Positions 10,531-22,700 of a DNA stretch of 64,000 bases are shown here, piece after piece. The first letter of the stretch is position 1. Every line of letters begins with the position of its first letter. This DNA is from Mangrovimicrobium sediminis (lineage in GTDB: Bacteria > Pseudomonadota > Gammaproteobacteria > Pseudomonadales > Halieaceae). Where the stretch lies: NCBI RefSeq assembly GCF_004745945.1, contig NZ_SRLE01000009.1, positions 62,001-126,000 on the forward strand. The letters are read 5' to 3'. The translations under genes were made by a program, and so were the position numbers. Below the pieces are notes generated by a model that was given only the letters and a program-made list of their open reading frames with translations, ran no database searches and was not told the origin of the DNA.

Positions 10531-12462
10531 ATGGCTGGACGGATTCCACAGGCATTTCTCGACGAGTTGCTGGACCGCCTCGATATCGTCGAGGTGATCG
10601 ACCGCCGTGTGAAGCTGAAGAAGTCCGGCAAGAACTACACCGCACGCTGCCCGTTCCACGAAGAGAAAACGCCCTCCTTCTCGGTCAACCCGGACAAGCA
10701 GTTCTACTACTGCTTCGGCTGCGGCGCAGGCGGCAATGCCCTGGGTTTCGTGATGGACTACGAAAACCTGGAGTTCCCCCGTGCAGTGGAAGCCCTTGCC
10801 AGCAGCGTCGGTCTCGAAGTCCCCCGGGAGAGCACCGCTCCGGGACAGGCCCGGCGCGAGGAGGAGCACCGGTCGCTGTACAAGCTGCTGGAGGAAGCGG
10901 CCAGCTTCTACAAGCAGCAGCTGCGCCAGCACCCGCAGAAGAACCGCCCGGTGGACTACCTCAAGGGACGCGGCCTGACCGGGGAGATCGCCCGGCAGTT
11001 CGACCTCGGCTTCGCCCCGCCCGGCTGGGACAACCTGCTGCAGGCACTGGGCAAGGACGAGGCCACGCGCAAGCTGCTCGCCGACGCCGGCATGCTGGTG
11101 GAGAACGACCAGGGCCGCGTCTACGACCGCTTCCGCGACCGCATCGTGTTCCCCATCCGCGACCAGCGCGGCCGCGTCATCGCCTTCGGCGGCCGGGTAC
11201 TGGGCGACGACAAACCCAAGTACCTCAACTCGCCCGAGACCGCGGTCTTCCACAAGGGCCGCGAGCTCTACGGCTTCTACCAGGTCCTGCAGGCGAATCG
11301 CAATCTGCAACGCATTCTCGTCGTCGAGGGCTACATGGACGTGATCGCCCTGTTCCAGCACGGCATCACCTTCGCTACCGCCACCCTCGGCACCGCCACC
11401 AGTACCGCCCACCTCGAGCGCATCTTCCGCCGCTGCCCGGAGGTCATCTTTTGCTTCGATGGCGACACTGCAGGGCGCCGCGCCGCCTCCCGGGCGATGG
11501 AGGCCGCCCTGCCAGTGCTGGAGGACGGCCGCCAGGCGCGCTTCCTGTTCCTGCCCGAGGGTGAGGATCCGGACAGCATGGTGCGCAGCGCCGGCGCCGA
11601 GGGCTTCCAGGCCCTGCTGGACAGCGCGCTGCCGATGGAGGAATTCCTGTTCGAGACCGTCGCCGAGGGCATCGACACGCGCAGCCTGGATGGCCGCGCG
11701 CGCATGGCCCGACTGGCACTGCCGCATGTGCGGCGACTGCCGGACGGCGTGTTCCGGGAGCTGATGCTGCAGGAACTGGCGCGCCGCACCGGACTGGAAC
11801 TGGACAGCCTGCTGCGCCTGGAAGCCGCCGCCGCAGAGGCCGCGACACCGCCGGAACCGGCGCCCGCAGCAGGTACTCACGACTACCCTGACGCCCCGAC
11901 AGAGCCAGAGGCTCCACCCGGGGACTGGCCCGACGCACCCTCATCCGGGTCGGCATCTGCATCTGCCTCCGCCGCACCCGGCGCGCGCCGCGACGCGCAG
12001 CCGGTAATGCCTTCGGGCTACGCGAATATCGCGCAGGGTGCCATCGCATTGATCCTGCACAAACCGTCGGTGGCGCGCGACGTCGACCCCGCACCGCTGG
12101 CTGAATCACCTGCGCCGGACGCCCGCCTACTGCGCGAGTTGATCGAACTGGTACGCCTGCGCCCGGAGTCGAATACGGGCATGCTGCTGGGCCACTGGTA
12201 CGGGCGCCCGGAGGGCGACCTGCTGGCGCGACTCGCCGGCCAGGAGCGCCTGATTCCCACCGAAGGTATCGACCGCCAGTTCCGCGACACGCTGGATGCA
12301 CTGTGCAGGCGCCTGCCACAGCAAACCCAACTGGCAGCCCAGGTCGACAAACTCAAGCACACCAACTACGCTGAGGTCAGCGAGTTGGAGAAACAGCGTC
12401 TGCGCGAACTCCTTCAGGAAAAGCGCCGGCGGGATGCAGAACGCGAACGTCGCGATATCTGA
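10531..12462 (+). CDS. dnaG: DNA primase
   Basis: Synthesises RNA primers at the replication fork. 643 residues. Domains in order: N-terminal zinc-binding domain with CPFHEEKTPSF and YYCFGCGAGGN (about residues 38-70); catalytic core with YDRFRDRIVFPI, VIAFGGRVLGDDKPKYLNSPE, TOPRIM motif VVEGYMDVIAL and the DGD-type FDGDTAGRRA; C-terminal DnaB-interacting region after residue 500. A Pro/Ala/Ser-rich linker (about residues 430-495) is longer than in E. coli. Start ATG at 10531 gives the usual MAGRIPQAFLDELL. Confidence 0.97.
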   Translation: MAGRIPQAFLDELLDRLDIVEVIDRRVKLKKSGKNYTARCPFHEEKTPSFSVNPDKQFYYCFGCGAGGNALGFVMDYENLEFPRAVEALASSVGLEVPRESTAPGQARREEEHRSLYKLLEEAASFYKQQLRQHPQKNRPVDYLKGRGLTGEIARQFDLGFAPPGWDNLLQALGKDEATRKLLADAGMLVENDQGRVYDRFRDRIVFPIRDQRGRVIAFGGRVLGDDKPKYLNSPETAVFHKGRELYGFYQVLQANRNLQRILVVEGYMDVIALFQHGITFATATLGTATSTAHLERIFRRCPEVIFCFDGDTAGRRAASRAMEAALPVLEDGRQARFLFLPEGEDPDSMVRSAGAEGFQALLDSALPMEEFLFETVAEGIDTRSLDGRARMARLALPHVRRLPDGVFRELMLQELARRTGLELDSLLRLEAAAAEAATPPEPAPAAGTHDYPDAPTEPEAPPGDWPDAPSSGSASASASAAPGARRDAQPVMPSGYANIAQGAIALILHKPSVARDVDPAPLAESPAPDARLLRELIELVRLRPESNTGMLLGHWYGRPEGDLLARLAGQERLIPTEGIDRQFRDTLDALCRRLPQQTQLAAQVDKLKHTNYAEVSELEKQRLRELLQEKRRRDAERERRDI

Positions 12463-13569
12463 TCAACGCTGTTTTAACCCTATAAACACGGAAAGTTTTT
12501 TGCAGTGCGGCGCTGTCGCCCGTCAAAATCGCACAGCGCAGAATGCGCAAAAATGCAAAAAGCTTTTTGAAATAATTTTCAGGAATGCCAACTGCATCAC
12601 AGTTCTGGCGGCGAGCGACAAACTTGCCGACAGCACGAACAGGACTCGACTAAGGTTGTCAAAGCGGCCGGCCATCGCGGCCGGCAACCGGCTACCACGG
12701 GCCATCACACGACCCACGACTGCGATCATGCGAGCGCGATAGAGCGAGCTAAACATCGACACAAACAGGTGCTGAACCCGGCCCCGAATACCGCCACGCG
12801 GCGCTTGGGTCCCCGGCAGCGAACGTGCGGCAAACCAGGCTGGCGCCGAGCTGGCAAATGCTCATAGTCCGAACTCCAGGCAAACTCTCGAAGCCGAGGC
12901 TCCAAACAGAAGCCGAGGCTCGAAACAACAAAAGCCCAACGCAGGAGTTCGAGGCAAGAGTCCGTAAGCGACATCTCGGCTGCAGCTCGAAATCCAGAAG
13001 CGCGATCTCGAAGACAAAGCCTCTGTGGCTGGGGTTCGGGAACATCCCCGAACGTGAAAACCAGGCGGCGAGAGCGCTGAACCCTTGCGCTGTAACGTTA
13101 TCGCGAAGGGTCAACGCACCGATTTCGAGGCGAAGAATCCCGCGCAGGCATTTCGAGGCAAGCCTGTTCGAGCACGCTCGAGGGCGACAGCCGGAACGTC
13201 ACTCCCTGGAAACGGGACACCGAAAGGCGCAAAGGCCCAAACAAAGTCGAAAAGTAGGCGAGAAACAGGTCAGTCGAAGCACAACGGTTGCAATCCGGTG
13301 CACCGGCCGCATATCCAGCCGACGACCGGGGATTTGCGACAGGCCCGAGGCCAGAAGCGAAGCAGGTAATGGGAAGCAGGAAGCAGGAAGTAGTGAAGTC
13401 GGCGGTAAAGCGGTAAAGAGCAGTAGCGGGTCAGAACGGGCGGCAACAGGCGGGACGAAATCCAGCCTCTGTTGTCTACTTTTTAAACACGTGAGCTGGT
13501 TGTTTGAGCAAAAACTAGCTATAATTACCGGCTGACTTTTTTTTGCAAGTTTTTAAAGGTATGAGCTTA
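12463..13569 (+). other. Gene-free 1.1 kb stretch between dnaG and rpoD
   Basis: No convincing gene is seen. The 236-residue plus-strand frame inside it has no recognisable domain and an erratic composition. From about 12,880 to 13,200 the DNA is rich in degenerate short motifs such as GAAGCCGAGGCTC (12,890 and 12,909) and TTCGAGGCAAG/TTCGAGGCGAAG, plus a hairpin GTTCGGG/CCCGAAC (13,034-13,053). It carries the local rpoD promoter at its end. A structured leader or unannotated small RNA is possible but not shown. Confidence 0.5.
13520..13525 (+). promoter_or_regulatory. TATAAT -10 element for rpoD
   Basis: A perfect TATAAT lies 44 bases ahead of the chosen rpoD start. The -35 region is weak: TGGTTG is at the 17-base spacing and TTGTTT is closer. 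Ribosome-binding AAAGG at 13,555-13,559 is 10 bases before ATG 13,570, which decides between two possible starts (13,561 and 13,570). Confidence 0.55.
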
Positions 13570-15381
<1,812 letters not shown>

Positions 15382-15394
15382 GCCCGCTCTCCCC

Positions 15395-16441
15395 GTGCGG
15401 CCGGACACCCCGGCACCGCCGCGCCCGGCCTCGCCGGGCGTCGAACCCACCCCCGGCAAGGCCGCAGCCGCGCCGGGGGCCTTCGCAGTGCACCTGAGCT
15501 GCGCCAACCGCAGCGGGTCGGTGGAACACTACTACCATTTCTACTTCGGTTTCCTGGTGCCACTGGTACTCGCCTGCGAGCGCCTGCAGCCACGCGCCGA
15601 GGTCGCCGCCATCTACGTGCGCAGCTGCGCGATCATGGACGAGCACCTGCCGCGACTGGGCTACAGCAAGCTGCGCGTTCTTCCACGCTCCGCACACGAG
15701 GCACTGGGCGAGACCGATACCGACGCACAGGGCCTGCCACTGAAGCATTTGCGGGTACCGGGCTACGACGGCCCGAACGCCTATCGTTTCGGCGCGATCC
15801 AGACCGCCACCGCCGTGCTGCTCGAACGGCTCGGTCCGGCCATCGCACAGGAGGCGACCACCCTGCCGATCGCGGCAGACGGCAGCCTGAAAATTCTCAT
15901 GTTCAACCGCCAGGCGCCCCAGGCGTTCTACCTCTCCGCGGAGGCGGAAATCCCCGGTGCCGGCACTGATCGCCGCTCCCTGCCCAATTTCCCGGAACTG
16001 TTGCAGCGGGTGCGCGAGACTTATCCCGCCACCATTGAGATGTATCCTGAGGACCACAGCCTGGCAGCGCAGGCCGCTGCGCTGCGCTGGGCGGACGTGG
16101 TGATCGGCCAGCACGGCGCGGCGCTGGGCAACATGGTGCTGTGTGACGGCCCCACCGCGCTGGTGGAGATCTGCCCGCATGACATTGCCGATGACAGCGG
16201 CCCCGGTAAACGCCATTTCCTGCGCCTGAGCCGGCTCTACCGCATGCCCTACGTGCACGTGGCACAGGAGCACAGCCATGCGCCGGTCGCACCCGAAACG
16301 ATACTGCAGGCGATAGACTCCCTGCCGCGACCCTCTGCCCTGCGCCGCCTTGTCTGGCGGGCAATCAACCGCGGCCGCCAGCTGGCATGGCAGCTGCGCT
16401 ACCGCCCGCCGTCGCCGTCCAGCAGTTCCGTCACCGGCTGA
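15395..16441 (+). CDS. Glycosyltransferase family 61-like protein (DUF563)
   Basis: The frame overlaps the end of rpoD in another phase, so I placed the start at GTG 15,395, 13 bases after the rpoD stop; this yields 348 residues but the first 40 (Pro/Ala rich) match nothing and no ribosome-binding site is clear. Seen: [28 protein letters not shown], and the hallmark [20 protein letters not shown] of GT61/EOGT-type glycosyltransferases. GT61 enzymes often transfer xylose or GlcNAc; the neighbouring convergent gene makes UDP-xylose, a suggestive pairing. The last 43 bases overlap the 3' end of that gene. Confidence 0.75.
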   Translation: MRPDTPAPPRPASPGVEPTPGKAAAAPGAFAVHLSCANRSGSVEHYYHFYFGFLVPLVLACERLQPRAEVAAIYVRSCAIMDEHLPRLGYSKLRVLPRSAHEALGETDTDAQGLPLKHLRVPGYDGPNAYRFGAIQTATAVLLERLGPAIAQEATTLPIAADGSLKILMFNRQAPQAFYLSAEAEIPGAGTDRRSLPNFPELLQRVRETYPATIEMYPEDHSLAAQAAALRWADVVIGQHGAALGNMVLCDGPTALVEICPHDIADDSGPGKRHFLRLSRLYRMPYVHVAQEHSHAPVAPETILQAIDSLPRPSALRRLVWRAINRGRQLAWQLRYRPPSPSSSSVTG

Positions 16442-17370
16442 CGTTCGCGGAAATAGGCCACGGTACGGGCCAGGCCGCATGCCAGGTCCGTGTGCGGCTG
16501 CCAGCCGAGGGCAGCCCTGGCCAGGGCGATATCCGGCTGCCGCTGGCGCGGGTCGTCGCCCGGCAGGGGATGGAAGACCAGCTCGCACTCGCCGCCCACT
16601 GCCTCGCCAACCGCCCCGGTCAGTTCCAGCATGGTGAACTCGGCGGGGTTGCCCAGGTTGACCGGGCCGACCAACTCCGGCCCGGCATCCATCAGGTGTA
16701 CAAGGCCGTCGACCAGATCATCCACATAGCAGAAACTGCGCGTCTGCCGGCCGTCGCCATACACCGTCAACGGCGCGCCGCGCAGGGCCTGCACGATGAA
16801 ATTGCTGACCACCCGGCCGTCGTCGTCCTGCATGCGCGGGCCGTAGGTATTGAAGATGCGCGCCACCTTGATCTGCGTGCCGTACTGCCGCCAGAAATCG
16901 AAGAACAGGGTTTCGGCACAGCGCTTGCCCTCGTTGTAGCAGGAGCGCTCGCCGATCGGGTTGACGTTGCCCCAGTAGCCCTCGGGCTGGGGGTGCACCT
17001 GGGGGTCGCCGTACACCTCGCTGGTCGACGCCTGCAGGATTTTCGCGCCGCAGGCGTGGGCGAGGTCGAGCATGTTGAGCGCACCCATGACGCAGGTGCG
17101 CGTGGTCTGCACCGGGTCGCGGCGGTAGTGCACCGGCGATGCCGGGCAGGCCAGGTTGTAGATCTCATCGACCTCCAGGGACAACGGCGCCGCGACGTCC
17201 TGCTCGATGAGCTCGAAGGCCGGGTGCCGCGCGAGGCCGGCGATATTTTCACGCGTGCCGGTGAAAAAATTATCCAGGCACAACACCCGGTGGCCATCAC
17301 TGACCAGCCGTTCACACAGGTGGGAGCCGATAAAACCGGCACCGCCACTGACAAGAATGCGTTTTTGCAC
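16399..17370 (-). CDS. UDP-glucuronate decarboxylase (UDP-xylose synthase)
   Basis: NAD-dependent short-chain dehydrogenase-type enzyme that converts UDP-glucuronate to UDP-xylose. 323 residues. Seen: [32 protein letters not shown], the [14 protein letters not shown] segment, [18 protein letters not shown] (catalytic Y-x-x-x-K within CYNEGKR), [12 protein letters not shown] and [12 protein letters not shown]. The [11 protein letters not shown] and GNVNPIG motifs separate UXS from UDP-glucose 4-epimerases. Its tail overlaps the convergent GT61-like gene by 43 bases, an unusually long shared 3' end. Confidence 0.9.
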   Translation of the reverse strand: MQKRILVSGGAGFIGSHLCERLVSDGHRVLCLDNFFTGTRENIAGLARHPAFELIEQDVAAPLSLEVDEIYNLACPASPVHYRRDPVQTTRTCVMGALNMLDLAHACGAKILQASTSEVYGDPQVHPQPEGYWGNVNPIGERSCYNEGKRCAETLFFDFWRQYGTQIKVARIFNTYGPRMQDDDGRVVSNFIVQALRGAPLTVYGDGRQTRSFCYVDDLVDGLVHLMDAGPELVGPVNLGNPAEFTMLELTGAVGEAVGGECELVFHPLPGDDPRQRQPDIALARAALGWQPHTDLACGLARTVAYFRERQPVTELLDGDGGR

Positions 17371-17508
17371 GTGGTTCTTCCGCGGGATAAGACGGGCGAA
17401 GGCCGGTCCTCACGAGCGCTCGCGAGGCATCCGGATGTCACAGGATAATAATGGAATCGGGAGACCCGGCACAGACGCTTGTTTCCCGCGGCGGATTACG
17501 TAGCATGG

Positions 17509-17524
17509 GTGGCCAGCTGGCCAC
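17509..17524. promoter_or_regulatory. Perfect 16-bp palindrome upstream of the DapB-fold gene
   Basis: GTGGCCAGCTGGCCAC reads the same on both strands and lies 62 bases before the start of the downstream gene, in the spacer divergent from the UDP-xylose synthase gene. It could be an operator for a dimeric repressor; the regulator is unknown. Confidence 0.4.
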
Positions 17525-17586
17525 TAGCAGTTCGCCACAACCTGCCGGCGTCGCGACGCCGCCTCACCCGTGCACGGAGAATAACA

Positions 17587-18645
17587 ATGGGCACAACTCA
17601 GCAACCCCTGCGCGTCGTCCAGTGGGCGACGGGGAACATCGGTCTGCGCAGCATGCGCGAGGTCATCCGCCACCCGGACATGCAACTGGTCGGCGCCCTC
17701 ACCTACAACCCGGACAAGGCCGGCCGCGACGCTGGCGAACTGTGCGGTGAGGCAGAGGCAGGCGTGCCGATGACCACCGACCGCGAGGCCATCCATGCGC
17801 TGGGCGCCGATTGCGTGCTGTACATGCCGCGCGTCGTCGACATCGACGACCTGGTGCGCTTTGCCGAAGCCGGCACCAATATCGTCTCGATCTGCATGGA
17901 ACTCTACGACGGCGGCAGCGGCCTGGAGCCCGCCGATCGCGCGCGGCTGGCCGAGGCCTGCGCCAGGGGTGGGGCGTCGGTGTACGGCACCGGCAGCAGC
18001 CCCGGCTTCATCACCGATATTTTCCCCTACGCCCTGCTCTCCCTGCAGCGCCAGGTGGATTTCTACCAGATCGAGGAGTTCGGCAACATGAGCCGGCGCG
18101 ACTCCCCCGGCATGCTGTTCGACCAGATCGGCTTCGGCCGGCCCATGGACCCGGATGCCTACCCCACGCCGCGCTTGTCCAGCGCTCCCACCGCCTTCGC
18201 GCCGATCGCCCGCGCCGCTGGCTGGGAGATCGACGAGTGGCGCACGGTAACCGGGTTCGCCGCGGCGCGCAGCGACGCCTGGACCATCTGCGGCGACGTC
18301 AAGGCGGGCACGGTGGGCGCCCGGCGGTTAGTGAAGAGCGGCTACATGGACGGGGTGGAGCGGGTGCGTTTCGCCCAGGTCATGTACATCACCACCGACC
18401 TGGACCCGGACTGGAACGTGGGTGAGACCGGCTGGCGCGTCACCCTGCGCGGAGACGCCTCGCTGGAGATCGACCTGAAGTTCCCGGTGTCACTGGACGA
18501 ACTGGGTGATTACACCCCGGCGCTCACCGCCAACCCGCCGGTCAACGCCATTCCCTTCGTCTGCGCGGCGCCGCCGGGACTACTGCGCACCGCGGACCTG
18601 CCGCCGCTGGTGACTGCCGGCCCCGCGGCCTTCGCCGCGCAGTGA
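17587..18645 (+). CDS. Dihydrodipicolinate reductase-fold oxidoreductase
   Basis: 352 residues from ATG 17,587, with GGAG about 8 bases upstream; the open frame upstream adds residues of no clear match. Seen: N-terminal Rossmann segment VVQWATGNIGLRSMREVI, then VGALTYNPDKAGRDAGELCG, a pattern shared by DapB-like proteins and 2,4-diaminopentanoate dehydrogenases and by a large family of actinobacterial and marine proteobacterial proteins named dihydrodipicolinate reductase-like. It is clearly not the 270-residue lysine-pathway DapB: there is no HHxxK-type motif. The substrate is unknown. A monocistronic unit preceded by a perfect palindrome. Confidence 0.8.
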   Translation: MGTTQQPLRVVQWATGNIGLRSMREVIRHPDMQLVGALTYNPDKAGRDAGELCGEAEAGVPMTTDREAIHALGADCVLYMPRVVDIDDLVRFAEAGTNIVSICMELYDGGSGLEPADRARLAEACARGGASVYGTGSSPGFITDIFPYALLSLQRQVDFYQIEEFGNMSRRDSPGMLFDQIGFGRPMDPDAYPTPRLSSAPTAFAPIARAAGWEIDEWRTVTGFAAARSDAWTICGDVKAGTVGARRLVKSGYMDGVERVRFAQVMYITTDLDPDWNVGETGWRVTLRGDASLEIDLKFPVSLDELGDYTPALTANPPVNAIPFVCAAPPGLLRTADLPPLVTAGPAAFAAQ

Positions 18646-18737
18646 GCCAGCGGCCCTGGCGGCAACACGGGGCAGCGGCGCCAGGCGCGATACATCCGAC
18701 GTGCCAGTCGCAGTAGCCTGGCCGCGTTCGCAGCGGA

Positions 18738-19781
18738 TCAGGGTTGCGGCAGCAGCTTGTCGCCCGCGCTGAGGCCGGAGATGACCTCGACCAGGCCGTC
18801 CCCGGTCTCGCGGCCCAGGCGCACGAAGCGGCGCACGGTCTTGTCGCCCTCCGCCACCCAGACCACGTCGAGCTGGCCGACATGGCCGACGCGCTCGACC
18901 GGTACCAGCAGGCGCTCACGCTCCCCCGCCGGCACCCGCACGCGGGCGTACATGCCCGGCAGCAGGCGTTTTTCCGAGGGCAGGATCGCCTTGACCAGGA
19001 AGCTGCGCGAACCGGGGTCGGCGGCGGGTACGATCTCCTCGATCTTCGCCTGGTAGGTCGCCTCCAGCGACGGCACCTGGACCTCCAGCATCTGGCCCTG
19101 CTCCAGGGAGAGCGCCAGTTGCTCGCGCACGCGGGCTTCCACCCGCAGGGAGAAGGGGTTGTACAGGGAGAGCAGTTTCTCCCCCGGCGAAGCGGTGTCA
19201 CCGGGTTCGGCGAAGCGGTCCACCACACGGCCGGCGATGGGCGAGCGGATCTCGCTGAACGCCACCGCAGTTTCCGCCTCCTCCAGCGCCTGGCGCGCCG
19301 AGGCCAGTTCCGCCTCCAGCGAGGCGGCGTCGGCGCGGGCGGCGTCGCGGTCGGCTACAGCGATCAGGCCGCGCTTGTGCAGTTCCTCGGCGCGGGTCAG
19401 GTTCTGGCGGGCCTCGGTGAGGCGCGCCTCCACCGCGCGGATGCGGTCGCGGGCCTGTTGCGCGCGGGCGAGCAAGTCCTTTTTCTCCAGGGTGAGCAGC
19501 AGCTGGCCTTCATCGACGAAGTCCCCGGCGCGTACCTCGATGGCGGTGATGCGCGCCAGCAGCCGCGAGGAGATGATGGTCGCCTCCTTGGCCTCCACCG
19601 AGGCGGGCACCGACTCGCTGTAGGGCGCGCTTTCCTGCACCGCCGCCACGGCATCGCTGGCGTTGACCGCGGCGGCGTCCGCCAGGCCCGGTTCGATCTT
19701 GTCCCTGAAGGCGCCCGCCATCCACGCCACCATCAGCAGCAGCACGATAATCGCCAGCAATGGCATCAGCAGTTTTTTCAT
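18738..19781 (-). CDS. RND efflux periplasmic adaptor (membrane fusion protein)
   Basis: 347 residues. An N-terminal membrane anchor or signal (LLMPLLAIIVLLLMVAWMAG) is followed by the lipoyl half-motif ITAIEVRAGDFVDEGQLLLT, a helical hairpin (about residues 105-170, rich in Ala/Glu/Arg coiled coil), the second lipoyl half SPIAGRVVDRFAEPGDT, and beta-barrel and membrane-proximal domains. It would bridge the RND pump to an outer-membrane channel; no channel gene is present here. Its start overlaps the pump gene's stop by 4 bases (ATGA type coupling), so it is the last gene of the DUF2892-pump-adaptor operon. Confidence 0.92.
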   Translation of the reverse strand: MKKLLMPLLAIIVLLLMVAWMAGAFRDKIEPGLADAAAVNASDAVAAVQESAPYSESVPASVEAKEATIISSRLLARITAIEVRAGDFVDEGQLLLTLEKKDLLARAQQARDRIRAVEARLTEARQNLTRAEELHKRGLIAVADRDAARADAASLEAELASARQALEEAETAVAFSEIRSPIAGRVVDRFAEPGDTASPGEKLLSLYNPFSLRVEARVREQLALSLEQGQMLEVQVPSLEATYQAKIEEIVPAADPGSRSFLVKAILPSEKRLLPGMYARVRVPAGERERLLVPVERVGHVGQLDVVWVAEGDKTVRRFVRLGRETGDGLVEVISGLSAGDKLLPQP

Positions 19782-22700
19782 GATTGTGCATCCTCTGGCG
19801 CGGCGCCGGGCGCCGCCGCGTTATCCTCTTGCCCGCCGAACACCAGCAGGTACACCACCGGCACCACCACCAGCGTGAACGCGGTGGAGGCGACGATGCC
19901 GAAAATAATGGCCAGCGCCAGGCCCGAGAACACCGGGTCCAGCGTAATGACCAGGTTGCCGAGCATGGTCGTGCCGGCGGTGAGCAACACCGGCCGCATG
20001 CGCACCGAGCCCGCCTGCAGCAGGGCGTCGCGAATGTTCGCGCCGCGCTCGCGGGCCTGGGTGATGAACTCCACCAGGATCAGCGAGTTGCGCACCACGA
20101 TGCCGGCCAGGGCGATCATGCCTATCATCGCCGTGGCGGTGAACAACACCGGGTCCGGCGCGCCGGCCACGCTGCGTTCGCCGAACTGGTTCATCAGCCA
20201 GAAGCCGGGCATGATGCCGATCACCGTGAGCGGGATAGCCAGCATGATGATCAGCGACAGGGTGTTGGAGCTGGTCTGCACGCGCAGCACGAAGAAGATC
20301 GCCGCCAGCGCGAAAGCGTAGCCCAGGCCCATGTCGCGGAACACGTCCTTGGTGATGCGCCACTCGCCCTCGCCGGTCCACTTCAGGTCCGTTCCCTCCG
20401 GCATCTGCCAGCCGTCACCGGCGCCGCTGGTGAGGAAAGTGCGGCCCTCCCAGCTATTGGCCTCGCCGGCGGGTTCGCCCATGTCGGAATGCACGTCGGC
20501 GATGATGTCCGCCGGGGTACGGCCGTTCAGTTCAGCCATCACGTAGACCACCGGGCGCAGGTCCTTGTGGTGAATGGCCTGGTCTGCGTCGCTGCGCTCG
20601 AAGGCGCCGAGTTCGCCGAGGGCGGCCAGCGGCTGCGGGGCGATCTCCAGGCCCTCGGCCGTGCTGGCCTTGGCCACGCCTTGGCGGCCGCGCACCAGCA
20701 GGCGCTCAAAGTCGTTCTCGACGATGCGCTGGGCCGGGTCCAGGCGCAGCTCGATGGGCAGCGGCCGCGACTCGCGCTCGAGTTGCACAAAGCCCGCGTT
20801 GAAGCCGGCGTTGGCCATGGCCAGGGTCTGCGCCACGTCATCGGCGGCGATGCCGGACAGCGCCGCCTTCTGGCGGTCGGTGACGAAGCGCAGGCGCGGC
20901 TTGTCCGCCTCGATAGTGGAGTCGATCTCCACCACGTGGGCCTCGCGGGAGAGCCGCGCTATCAGCGCCCGGGCGGCGTCCTTTTGCACCGCGTACGGAG
21001 TCACCGGGCCGCCGTAGATTTCGGCCACCAGGGTGCTCAGCACCGGCGGACCCGGGGGCACTTCCACCACCTTCACGCTGATGCCATCGCGGCTGTAGGG
21101 GGCGAGCAGCTCACGCAGGCGCAACACCAGCGCGTGGGACTGCTGGGCGCGGTCCGCCTTGTCCGCCAGCGTCAGGCGCAGTTCGCCCATGTGCGGCCCG
21201 GAGCGCATGTAGTAGCGGCGCACCAGGCCGTTGAAATCGATCGGCGAAGGCTGGCCGACGAAGGCCGCCACGGCGCGCACTTCCGGCACACGCTTGACCT
21301 CGGCGGCGATGTCCCGCGCCAGCGCGGCGGTCGCCTCGAGGCTGGCACTCTCCGGCATGTCGATTAGCACCTGCACCTCGTTCTTGTTGTCGAAGGGCAA
21401 CAGTTTCAGCGGCACCAGGCGCAGCACCGGCAGCATGGCGGTGGCGAAGAACAGAAACAGCACCAGCCAGAGAATCCATTTGCCACGGCCCTTGCTGTCC
21501 AGGATCGGCGCCATCATCTTGGCGTACAGGCCGCCGTCGGTGGGACCTTCCTCCTCCGGGCCGGCCTCCTTCAACAGCTTGCAGGCCAGCCAGGGCGTGA
21601 CCAGGAAGGCCACGAACGTACTGGCGATCACCGAGGCGGGCACGTTGAAGGCCATCGGCGCCATGTACGGACCCATCATGCCGGTGATCGCCGCCAGCGG
21701 CAGGAAGGCTAGCACGATAGTCAGGGTGGACATGATCAGCGGCACGCGGATCTCGCCAATCGCCTGAACCACGCGCTCCTTGAGAGGCAGGTCGCGGCGG
21801 CCCATGAAGCGGCTGATGTTGTCGACGCCGGTGATCGGGTCGTCCACCAGCAGGCCGAGGGCGAGGATCAATGCGAACAGGGTCACCCGGTTGATGGTGT
21901 AGCCGAGCATCATGTCCAGGGCCAGGGTGATGCCGTAGCAGATCGGCACCGCGAGGCCGACCACCACCGCCTGGCGCCAGCCGAGGAACACGCCGATGAA
22001 CACCACCACGGTGACGATAGCGAAGCCCAGGGAACTGGTCAGGTTGTTGACCTTCTCATTGGCGGTCTGGCCGTAGTCGCGCAACACTTCCACATGAACT
22101 TCCGGCGGCAGCAGTTCCTGCTGCAGCTCGCCCATCACTTCATGGATGGCTCGCGCCACGCTGACTGCGTTGGTACCGCGCTGCTTGGCCACGGAAATGG
22201 CGACCATCGGCCGGTCGGCGAGCTCGCCCAGCGGGTGCCCCGGGGCGAAGCCGATCCAGGTGTAGTTGTCCGCCTCGTCGGGGCCGTCCACCACCCGCGC
22301 CACGTCGCGCAGGTACACCGGCACGCCGTCGATGACATTGACCACCAGCTCGCGCAGCTCGCCGACATCGCGCAGCACGTCTCCGCCTTCCAGGGCGATG
22401 GACTGGTTGCCCAAAGTCCAGTTGCCGGCGCTGCGCAGCACGTTGGAGACCGACAGCGCGCCGACGATGTCCTGCGCCGTGGTGCGCCGCGCGCCCAGGC
22501 TTTCCGGGTCGAGCAGGATGCGCACGGTGCGCGGCCGGCCGCCGACCACGTTCACTTCACTGGTGCTGGGTATGCCCTGCAGGAAGGTGGAGACCTCGTC
22601 CGCCATGCGCCGCAACTCGAAGTCGCTGTAGCGCTGCGGGTCCTCGCTCCACAGGGCGAGCATAACGATGGGCACATCGTCGACCTCGACCGGGCGCACC

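Noticed and set aside
12825-13535. 236-codon plus-strand frame before rpoD
   Set aside because: No ribosome-binding site, Lys/Arg/Ser-rich peptide without any family feature; the region is listed as non-coding with repeats.
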